A stretch of 11,360 bases of DNA from Gammaproteobacteria bacterium (GTDB lineage Bacteria > Pseudomonadota > Gammaproteobacteria > Xanthomonadales > Marinicellaceae). The position numbers were made by a program, and so were the translations under genes. The notes beneath the pieces are model-generated. The model saw only the letters and a program-made list of their open reading frames with translations. It did not search any database and was not told the DNA's origin. The DNA is taken from positions 1-11,360 of the forward strand of contig JAUHZH010000030.1 of the NCBI GenBank assembly GCA_030426065.1, in the 5' to 3' direction. Shown here one piece after another: positions 6,175-11,360 of the stretch. Within the stretch, counting starts at the first letter, position 1. Each line of letters begins with the position of its first letter.

Positions 6175-6622
6175 ACTGGGTATGTTGTCAGATGAGCGGG
6201 TTGTTGCTTTTCTGAATGAGCACATCGAAGACATGTTGTCGGTGTCCCCGCCAGAAAGCAAACATGCTTTGGATGCGACGGGCTTGCAAGCTGAAACTGT
6301 GCGCTTTTGGACTTTGTGGGAAGGTGATGAGTTGTTGGTATGTGGTGCCTTACAGTCACTGGGTCCCAACCAAGCTGAGCTGAAATCCATGCGCACAGCC
6401 AAATCGCATCGGGGACGTGGATTGGCTCGCAAAATGCTGCATTTTTTGATCAAAGAGGCCAAGGAAGCAGGACATCAAGCACTTTATTTAGAAACTGGCA
6501 GCATGCCTTTCTTCGAAGCGGCAAGGAACCTTTATCAATGTGAAGGATTTGAGCCTTGTCCACCATTTGGGGCCTATCAAGAAGACCCCAACTCGGTGTT
6601 CATGTACAAGGCGATCAGTTGA
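6164..6622 (+). CDS. GNAT-family N-acetyltransferase, YsnE-like
   Basis: This 152-residue GNAT protein shows SPPESKHALD (28-37), FWTLWEGDELLVCGAL (48-63), KSMRTAKSHRGRGLARKML (74-92) with the acetyl-CoA loop HRGRGLA, LETGSMPFFEAARNLY (109-124), and CPPFGAYQEDPNSVFM (132-147). This order and wording closely recall Bacillus YsnE and its many bacterial relatives. YsnE has been linked to indole-acetic-acid formation in Bacillus, but the substrate of this branch is not established. The ATG at 6164 is preferred because GAGGGAG at 6149-6155 lies eight bases upstream; an in-frame GTG at 6155 would overlap that ribosome site. It is the last gene of the set, ending 14 bases from the convergent stop at 6637. 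Confidence 0.85.
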   Translation: MDFKLGMLSDERVVAFLNEHIEDMLSVSPPESKHALDATGLQAETVRFWTLWEGDELLVCGALQSLGPNQAELKSMRTAKSHRGRGLARKMLHFLIKEAKEAGHQALYLETGSMPFFEAARNLYQCEGFEPCPPFGAYQEDPNSVFMYKAIS

Positions 6623-6636
6623 ATCGCATATGGGAT

Positions 6637-7281
6637 TTAGGAACGGATGTCAATTTCAAAAGGTTTGGAGATCGTTGCATCGATGCCAACATTCTTTGGT
6701 GGTTCAAAACGCCACTCTTTGATGCTGTCTGCGATCTGTGACATTGCTCTGGATGACAAACTGTCATCCATGGCTTCGACCTTGCTGACACGGCCACTGG
6801 GCCTGACGTGTATGATCACATTCAATGTGTCGATGTCTTTGACTTCACTAGGAATGTAAACGGGCGTGGTTTTGACCACTTGCCATTGGTATTGTGACAG
6901 CAGTGACGCATCGACCGTTTCGTTTTCTGCTCGCTTTTCTCTGTTGAGCATACCTGGTCGGCTTCGTCTGTCCAAACGCACGACGTCTTCTTCATTTGAA
7001 ACAGGGACTGAAGGCGTTATTTGAATGTCCTCAATGGGCGCAACAGCCACAGGTTCGTTGTCAATTTTGATGTCTAAATTGGGGCGTTCGGCTTCGAATG
7101 GATCGATGACAGGTTTTGACTGTGAATCATCCGTTTCGTTTTCAATGGTCAACTCGCTGGGTGCAGCAGTCGGGGCTTTTTGTCGTTCAGGCAAGCCTTG
7201 AGACCAGCTCGGTCTTTGCGGTGAATTTTGTGCGATAACGGTCAAACTCATCAGGCACAGCAGTGCAGCAAACTTTTTCAT
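6637..7281 (-). CDS. Secreted protein with a TonB-like C-terminal domain
   Basis: The 214-residue product begins with a probable signal peptide (MKKFAALLCLMSLTVIAQ). A long polar, proline- and acid-rich linker follows (about 20-125, with PVAVAPIEDIQITPSVPVS). The C-terminal domain (about 135-214) has the TonB_C pattern: VIIHVRPSGRVSKVEAMDDS (155-174), then a helix, then WRFEPPK (190-196). TonB C-termini touch outer-membrane receptors or envelope partners. The N-terminal hydrophobic stretch of about 14 residues looks more like a cleaved signal than a TonB membrane anchor, and no exbB/exbD genes are adjacent, so it may not transmit energy. The ATG at 7281 is chosen for the signal peptide and because the promoter lies just upstream. 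It is convergent with the YsnE-like gene. Confidence 0.78.
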   Translation of the reverse strand: MKKFAALLCLMSLTVIAQNSPQRPSWSQGLPERQKAPTAAPSELTIENETDDSQSKPVIDPFEAERPNLDIKIDNEPVAVAPIEDIQITPSVPVSNEEDVVRLDRRSRPGMLNREKRAENETVDASLLSQYQWQVVKTTPVYIPSEVKDIDTLNVIIHVRPSGRVSKVEAMDDSLSSRAMSQIADSIKEWRFEPPKNVGIDATISKPFEIDIRS

Positions 7282-7310
7282 GATTGTGGTGGTGATTGTG
7301 GATGAGCGGT

Positions 7311-7338
7311 AGTTTATGGATGATTGAAGCTTTGTCAA
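7311..7338 (-). promoter_or_regulatory. Sigma70-like promoter of the TonB-domain gene
   Basis: Read on the minus strand, a perfect -35 TTGACA (7338-7333) is followed after 16 bases by TAAACT (7316-7311, 4 of 6 matches to -10). Transcription would begin near 7304, about 23 bases before the ATG at 7281. Confidence 0.6.
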
Positions 7339-7390
7339 TCAAATTGCGAATTGGCGTTCGAAAAAAGTGACTTTTAGGTGGGAAAGGCTT

Positions 7391-7411
7391 AAAACAACGC
7401 CTTGGGCGTTG
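7391..7411 (-). terminator. Terminator-like hairpin after the AhpD-like relic
   Basis: On the minus strand CAACGCC, loop CAA, and GGCGTTG form a perfect seven-pair hairpin (7411-7395) running into four T (7394-7391). It lies 25 bases beyond the relic's ancestral stop codon at 7437. It looks like the old gene's transcript end, preserved with the relic. The T run is short. Confidence 0.6.
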
Positions 7412-7436
7412 GCTGAGCTTAAAAAATTCGGCAGGT

Positions 7437-7530
7437 TTATTGGTGTTTGCCTTTGTCCAAATTTTAAAAATTTTGGCGCCAGTCGCTTCTGCGTCGGGTT
7501 CCAAGAATGTGCCTGTGGAATCATTCCACA
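7437..7530 (-). pseudogene. Relic of the 3' end of an AhpD-like gene, frameshifted
   Basis: About 94 bases match the last 31 codons of the intact AhpD-like gene at 8480-9064; by hand alignment roughly 80 percent of bases are identical. Read on the minus strand it encodes WNDSTGTFLEPDAEATGAK, then IFKIW, against WNDSMGTSLEPGAEAAGTQ, then YFENW, in the intact copy. After the last Trp one base is missing. Restoring it gives DKGKHQ and then TAA at 7439-7437, the same ending as the intact gene. Similarity stops abruptly upstream of the WND codons (about 7530), so the catalytic part with its Cys-x-x-Cys motif is absent. The stretch 7282-7633 holds only this relic, its terminator and promoters. Confidence 0.82.
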
Positions 7531-7633
7531 TCAATGTTGAACGACGCTGCAAAGTGTCATTCGACCGGTATTTGAGCTTGCAGTTTCTGATGTCTGGGTT
7601 AAACTGCGTCATTTTTTGAATGCAGAGTAAGTA

Positions 7634-8353
7634 ATGAGCAAAAGGATTATTTGTGCCTTGATGATGACTGCTGGTGTTGCACAAGCCGACACGTTTTTGG
7701 GTGTTTATGTGGGCGTAAATCATTGGCAACAGGACATGTCAGGACACATCAGATCAGATTGGTCTGGTGATGCCGTTGGTGTTGATTTCAGTGATTCGGC
7801 GAACAACTTCTATTTGGCTTTTGAGCACGCCGTACCCTTTGTACCCAATGTCATGGTGATGCGCAGTGAGGTACAAGCCAGTGGTCTACTGACGCTGAGT
7901 GATGTGGCCCAATTTCCAGGTCAGTCGGTGGATGTGGACAGTGAAATAGACTTCAGCCACAATGAGTTGACCCTGTATTATGAGGTTCTTGATAATTGGG
8001 TCAACTGGGACCTTGGTTTAAGTTTCAAACATTTTGATGGTGGGTCTCATTTTCATGCTGACTCAGTTCTCGATGAACGTTCAGGTTTTGACGATGTGAT
8101 TCCAATGCTGTATACCAAAGCCCAATTTGAATTGCCGCTGACAGGTTGGTCTGTTTATGGCAGTGCCGATGCACTGAGTTTTGATGACAATGACGTCACT
8201 GATTTTGAAATAGGTGTTCATTACGAAAGTAAAATCGGGTTGGGTGCCACGGTCGGCTTTCGCTCCATGAATGTCGATTTGATTGAGGTGGGTGATCTGA
8301 CTTCAGATTTAACCGTGGATGGTTTTTTTGCCGGGGTTAATTTCCACTTCTGA
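7634..8353 (+). CDS. Outer-membrane beta-barrel protein, TIGR04219-like
   Basis: The 239-residue product has a short signal peptide (MSKRIICALMMTAGVAQA, cut after about residue 18). It then shows alternating beta-strand sequence with aromatic girdles (LGVYVGVNHWQQDM, NNFYLAFEHAVPF, NELTLYYEVLDNWVNWDLGLSFKHF) and ends in FFAGVNFHF. A terminal aromatic residue is the outer-membrane assembly signal recognised by BamA. The start after the signal (ADTFLGVYVGVNHWQ) and the length fit the TIGR04219 outer-membrane protein family, whose role is unknown; I base this on memory of the family. Strand count suggests a barrel of eight to ten strands. No strong ribosome site is visible (AGAG at 7624-7627 is the best). 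A possible weak promoter with -10 TAAACT lies at 7600-7605. A terminator follows at 8446. Confidence 0.82.
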   Translation: MSKRIICALMMTAGVAQADTFLGVYVGVNHWQQDMSGHIRSDWSGDAVGVDFSDSANNFYLAFEHAVPFVPNVMVMRSEVQASGLLTLSDVAQFPGQSVDVDSEIDFSHNELTLYYEVLDNWVNWDLGLSFKHFDGGSHFHADSVLDERSGFDDVIPMLYTKAQFELPLTGWSVYGSADALSFDDNDVTDFEIGVHYESKIGLGATVGFRSMNVDLIEVGDLTSDLTVDGFFAGVNFHF

Positions 8354-8367
8354 GCTGGTGTGGTGTA

Positions 8368-8420
8368 CTGTACTTGTATAGGGCAGTTTCACAGTCCGCT
8401 GATTGCCCAGCCAAGTACAG
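8368..8420. repeat. Long nested hairpin in the shared 3' region
   Basis: CTGTACTTG (8368-8376) and CAAGTACAG (8412-8420) are exact reverse complements, and inside them GGGCA (8381-8385) pairs with TGCCC (8404-8408). The result is an extended imperfect stem-loop of 53 bases lying 14 bases after the outer-membrane protein's stop codon and just before a terminator. It could be part of a structured 3' untranslated region, a small RNA released from it, or a protein site. No function is claimed. Confidence 0.55.
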
Positions 8421-8445
8421 AACACTTCACCGGGTTTACAAATCA

Positions 8446-8476
8446 AGCGACCACGGCTTTGTGGTCGCTGGTTTTT
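8446..8476 (+). terminator. Intrinsic terminator of the outer-membrane protein gene
   Basis: AGCGACCAC (8446-8454) and GTGGTCGCT (8461-8469) form a nine-pair stem around loop GGCTTT, followed by GG and five T (8472-8476). It lies between the convergent genes and may also stop transcription from the AhpD-like gene, although the minus-strand side is less T-rich. Confidence 0.82.
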
Positions 8477-8479
8477 ATG

Positions 8480-9064
8480 TCACTGATGTTTGCCTTTGTC
8501 CCAATTTTCAAAATATTGGGTGCCGGCCGCTTCTGCACCGGGTTCCAAGGAGGTGCCCATGGAATCATTCCATCGGTTCAAATAACCAAACAAAGCAATC
8601 ACGCCCAAAACTTCGACGACTTCTCCGTCATCCCAGTGTTTTTTGAGCTCGTTTTCGATGTTTTTGTCGACGGCATTGGGTACCGATGATGCCGCCAAGG
8701 CAAATTCAAACAAAGCTTTTTCAGCATCGGTGTAGAGGTCAGATTGTCTGAAATCCCAAATGTTCTTTAACCGTTCTTCAGAACCACCGTACCGCTCAGC
8801 GGCCAAAATGGTGTGGGCTTGACAATATTTGCACCCTGTTTGGGCACTGGTCAAATAACCGACCAGGCGTTTTTGTTCTGCGGTGACGCGGCCTTCGTTG
8901 GCCATCACAGCCATGTTCAAGTTGACAAAAGCTTCGGCAATGGCAGGCCTGCGCTGCATGGTGAGTACACTGTTGGGACAGAACCCCAGCGTTTCGTTGA
9001 AGAATTTAACCAGTCTTTCGACTTCAGGATTGGCGAATTGATCTAAAGGTGTGATTAATGGCAT
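8480..9064 (-). CDS. AhpD-like / carboxymuconolactone decarboxylase-family peroxidase-related protein
   Basis: The 194-residue product belongs to the AhpD-like superfamily, in the branch labelled peroxidase-related enzyme. The key motif is QTGCKYCQAHT (75-85), with redox cysteines 78 and 81 and His84, preceded by the helix EQKRLVGYLTSA. AhpD-type proteins use such a Cys pair and histidine to reduce peroxides or regenerate peroxiredoxin AhpC. The substrate here is unknown and no ahpC is near. The N-terminal MPLITPLDQF and the C-terminal LNRWNDSMGTSLEPGAEAAG are typical of this branch. The ATG at 9064 lies just behind a good -10 box. A decayed copy of the 3' end of such a gene lies at 7437-7530. 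Confidence 0.88.
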   Translation of the reverse strand: MPLITPLDQFANPEVERLVKFFNETLGFCPNSVLTMQRRPAIAEAFVNLNMAVMANEGRVTAEQKRLVGYLTSAQTGCKYCQAHTILAAERYGGSEERLKNIWDFRQSDLYTDAEKALFEFALAASSVPNAVDKNIENELKKHWDDGEVVEVLGVIALFGYLNRWNDSMGTSLEPGAEAAGTQYFENWDKGKHQ

Positions 9065-9086
9065 TTTACAGGCTCAAAAACCATAA

Positions 9087-9116
9087 ATTATACCAAAAGA
9101 AAAGCGGGTTTGTTTA
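9087..9116 (-). promoter_or_regulatory. Sigma70-like promoter of the AhpD-like gene
   Basis: On the minus strand a perfect TATAAT (9092-9087) is preceded after 18 bases by TAAACA (9116-9111, 4 of 6 matches to -35). The start would lie near 9080, giving a leader of about 16 bases before the ATG at 9064. Confidence 0.6.
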
Positions 9117-9184
9117 TTGGCTTAAGCTTGTTAAGTAATTGTCACTGTTAACAAAAATGCAATAAATTTTATCTTGTATTTCTT

Positions 9185-9214
9185 TTGAATATCTTGCTTA
9201 ATTTGTGTTATGTT
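9185..9214 (+). promoter_or_regulatory. Possible promoter of the large DUF11 gene
   Basis: TTGAAT (9185-9190) and TATGTT (9209-9214), each matching 4 of 6 consensus positions, are separated by 18 bases within an AT-rich stretch between the divergent genes. The predicted start near 9221 would leave a very short leader before the ATG at 9233. This is a weak call. Confidence 0.35.
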
Positions 9215-9232
9215 GAAAAGGATATTGAAAAA

Positions 9233-11360
9233 ATGAGGTTTAAAATGAGGCATTGGTTTTTTTTGATCTTGCTGGGGGCGATCAGTGTCGCACATTCTCA
9301 AACACCGATGTTGGCGCCCATTGCTGATGAATCTGGGTTTCCTGGTTCAGAAGTGTGTGTCACCGCTTCAGTCACCAACGCAGGGCCACCAGGTTATGGG
9401 CCTTACCTGCGCATCACCATCCCCTCTGATGTGGTGATCAATTCCGCCAATTTATTTGGCTCTAATGTTTCAATCAATACAGTTGGTGTGTTTCCTCCTG
9501 CGCCGGGTAACCAGTTGACCGATCCCATCACAGGGGAAACGATCACAGGTAATGACGGTGATGTGTTTTATGTCATTCAGCCACCGATTGGATCTGTTGT
9601 GGCCGGTGGGGTGCCTTTGGACATCGTTTTGTGTTTGGGCATTGATGCCAATGCGCCAGTAAATGTACCGGTTCCTGTCAGTATCACGCCTGTTTATCAG
9701 TATGGTGACACGCCCACTGGTGACAATGGTCCCATTACAGGTGCTGATCAAGGGTTCAATATCACACCGATTTTGGTTGAATTTGAAAAAGCGAATGATG
9801 CGCCAGAAGGTGAGCGCCCTCCAGGTCAAGATTGGCCCGTCACATACACATTGACAGCACGAGTGGCTTCAGGAAACACCATAGATAACTTGGTAGTCAG
9901 TGATTTGTTACCACCCGGCTTTGTTTTACAACCACCGGTCAATGTGACAGGAGGGGTAGGGTGTGTGACAACCACCTCGAATCCGATTGTGGTTAACTGT
10001 ACTTCTGTGAATGGAACCAGTGGTGATGATTTGGTTATTGAATACAGTGGTTACTTTGCAGATATTTTAGATGAAACGGTGTGTGATGCGCAGACCAGGA
10101 CCAATTCAGCCACTTTAAATGGTGAGCACAACAGCAATCCCATACCCGAAGAGTCAGCCACTTCAGATGTGTTTGTTGAACACGTCAGTATTCAAAAAGG
10201 CGCCAGTCCAGGTTTGGCTTCTCCAGGGCAAACCATTGTTTTTACAATCAATGTCCAAATCAGTGAATACGCAACGGTCAGTGATCTACAACTGACTGAC
10301 ACCATTCCAGACGGATACACTTACCAAGGTAACTTCACCAGTTCCATCGTTGGTATAGCTGCGGTGCCTACAGTGAATGGTGACGGTTCAACCACCTTGG
10401 CTATTGACGCCACAGCGGCAGGTAACATTGCTGGTGGAAACCCGCAAATTATTTTTACTTATGAGGCCACCATTGATCAGGCCTTCAATGACAGTTCGCC
10501 CATCTTAGCGAGTGATGATTTAACCAATAACATCACATCCACTTATGATTTAACAGCTGGAGCCAGCGGTTGTAACGAAGGTTCTGCTGCAACGGTAAAC
10601 ATCAGGCCCATTCAAATCAGCAAGGAAATCATCAACCCACAACCGGCTTATCAGCCCGGTCAGACTGTGACTTACCGCTTGAGTATGAACATCCCTTCGG
10701 GAGATACCAGAAACATTGTTTTCAATGACTTTTTTCCTTTGCCCGTGTTCGATGCCACCACCATTGACACTGGAAACTTTGGCCCGGGTTTTGACATCAG
10801 GTTAAGTCCTACCGATAGTGTGGGTGCAGCCCCTACTTCAATCACGACAAATGCAACCACCAACAGTTTAACCATTTTGTGGCCTGATTTATCATCTGCC
10901 ACTCCGCAAACCATATCTGTGGATATTGATGTTGATGTAACTTCTGATCCTTTTGCAGATGATTTGAGTTTGGCCAATATTTTCCAGGCACAAACAGAAA
11001 ACTCAGGCAGCATCAGCGCCACAGCGGTTACGCCCGTTTTAATACGAGTGAGGGCGCCTGAATTATTGATCACCAAAGGTATTGTCAGTGCGGATCAAGG
11101 TAACATCGCACCTTCTCCAGCGACTTTGCCTGTGGATGGTGATTTGACTGGTGCTGATGGCGGGGACAACGTCAGTTTCCAAATTACAGTCGAAAATACA
11201 GGTGGTGCACCTGCCTTTGAGGTCAATATCAGCGATGTGATACCAGCAGGATTGACAGCCTGCTCTCTGAACAGTGTCACTGATGGCAATGCAACGCCTT
11301 TGGCTTTTACAGGCGACCTATTCACAACAGGCATCACTTTAAACAACCCGTTGGCAGCAA
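9233..11360 (+). CDS. Large secreted DUF11-repeat surface protein (partial, runs off the window)
   Basis: The frame stays open for 709 codons to the window edge. It begins with a signal peptide (MRFKMRHWFFLILLGAISVAHSQ). A unique N-terminal part (about 25-180) is followed by repeated immunoglobulin-like modules of the DUF11 / conserved-repeat type. Each module opens with a lysine-bearing strand (VEFEKAND, VSIQKGAS, IQISKEII, LLITKGIV). Each then carries a D-x-x-P turn: SDLLPPGF at 223, LTDTIPDGY at 354, FNDFFPLP at 497, and ISDVIPAGL at 666, so the repeats are 130 to 170 residues apart. Such proteins are large surface or adhesin-like molecules, and relatives are annotated as isopeptide-forming fimbrial proteins; the function here is unproven. 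AAGGA at 9218-9222 serves the ATG at 9233. A second in-frame ATG at 9245 has its own ribosome site, GAGG at 9235-9238, and could equally be the start. No neighbour explains its export beyond the signal peptide. Confidence 0.88.
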   Translation, partial: MRFKMRHWFFLILLGAISVAHSQTPMLAPIADESGFPGSEVCVTASVTNAGPPGYGPYLRITIPSDVVINSANLFGSNVSINTVGVFPPAPGNQLTDPITGETITGNDGDVFYVIQPPIGSVVAGGVPLDIVLCLGIDANAPVNVPVPVSITPVYQYGDTPTGDNGPITGADQGFNITPILVEFEKANDAPEGERPPGQDWPVTYTLTARVASGNTIDNLVVSDLLPPGFVLQPPVNVTGGVGCVTTTSNPIVVNCTSVNGTSGDDLVIEYSGYFADILDETVCDAQTRTNSATLNGEHNSNPIPEESATSDVFVEHVSIQKGASPGLASPGQTIVFTINVQISEYATVSDLQLTDTIPDGYTYQGNFTSSIVGIAAVPTVNGDGSTTLAIDATAAGNIAGGNPQIIFTYEATIDQAFNDSSPILASDDLTNNITSTYDLTAGASGCNEGSAATVNIRPIQISKEIINPQPAYQPGQTVTYRLSMNIPSGDTRNIVFNDFFPLPVFDATTIDTGNFGPGFDIRLSPTDSVGAAPTSITTNATTNSLTILWPDLSSATPQTISVDIDVDVTSDPFADDLSLANIFQAQTENSGSISATAVTPVLIRVRAPELLITKGIVSADQGNIAPSPATLPVDGDLTGADGGDNVSFQITVENTGGAPAFEVNISDVIPAGLTACSLNSVTDGNATPLAFTGDLFTTGITLNNPLAA

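Noticed and set aside
7437..7530. The relic as an attachment site or insertion-sequence remnant
   Set aside because: There are no terminal inverted repeats, target duplications or transposase-like codons. The match is codon-by-codon to an AhpD-like C-terminus, so a gene relic explains it better.
7187..7729. A 180-codon open frame on the minus strand
   Set aside because: It overlaps the TonB-domain gene and the start of the outer-membrane protein gene. Only its central part has meaning, as the AhpD-like relic, and that part loses the ancestral stop through a one-base deletion.
8368..8420. The nested hairpin as an integron attC site
   Set aside because: The core-site sequences at the ends (GTTRRRY and RYYYAAC) are missing, and the flanking genes are ordinary chromosomal genes with their own promoters.
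9470..9829. A 119-codon open frame on the minus strand
   Set aside because: It is antisense to the large DUF11 gene, whose own frame is open throughout, and has no recognisable motif. The minus-strand frames at 10672-11076 and 11095-11346 are dismissed for the same reason.
1..11360. CRISPR array, tRNA or rRNA genes, or a complete defence system
   Set aside because: No evenly spaced direct repeats, no cloverleaf or rRNA-like sequence, and no nuclease, toxin or methylase genes were seen on either strand.

Overview
The window looks like chromosomal DNA of a Gram-negative bacterium, most likely a gammaproteobacterium of moderate GC (mid-40s percent by eye). The grounds are an RND-pump C-terminus, a periplasmic FKBP-type isomerase, the conserved miaB-ybeZ-ybeY cluster, a NudL-type Nudix hydrolase, a TonB-like C-terminal domain and an outer-membrane beta-barrel protein. 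A genus cannot be fixed from this stretch; a marine lineage such as Marinicella would fit the large DUF11-type surface protein, but that is a guess. There are no rRNA or tRNA genes, no CRISPR array, no insertion sequence and no phage genes.

Layout. At 1-152 is the tail of an AcrB-like pump gene with a strong intrinsic terminator. On the minus strand (274-1050) is an enoyl-CoA hydratase/crotonase gene, divergent from a periplasmic FKBP-type prolyl isomerase (1180-1911), each with its own sigma70-like promoter. From 1972 to 5293 four tightly packed plus-strand genes run nudL-like, miaB, ybeZ and ybeY, with overlaps of 4, 8 and 17 bases; their roles are CoA/nucleotide clean-up, tRNA modification and rRNA maturation. 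A second overlapping set (5336-6622) encodes an AAC(6')-like acetyltransferase, a small four-helix membrane protein and a YsnE-like acetyltransferase. It takes the place where corC and lnt often follow ybeY.

From 6637 the window is more lineage-specific. It holds a minus-strand secreted protein with a TonB-like C-terminal domain, then a 350-base gene-free stretch, then an outer-membrane protein of the TIGR04219 type (7634-8353), and then a minus-strand AhpD-like/carboxymuconolactone decarboxylase family gene (8480-9064). The gene-free stretch carries a frameshifted relic of the 3' end of an AhpD-like gene, about 80 percent identical to the last 31 codons of the intact gene 1 kb away and still followed by a terminator-like hairpin. 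The window ends inside a very large secreted protein (9233 to the edge, 709 codons visible) built from repeated DUF11-like modules, probably a surface or adhesin-like protein.

No complete unknown defence or mobile system is visible. The points most worth a second look are the decayed paralogue, the AAC(6')-like gene with its apparently leaderless start, the giant DUF11 protein, and a long hairpin in the 3' region between the outer-membrane protein and the AhpD-like gene.
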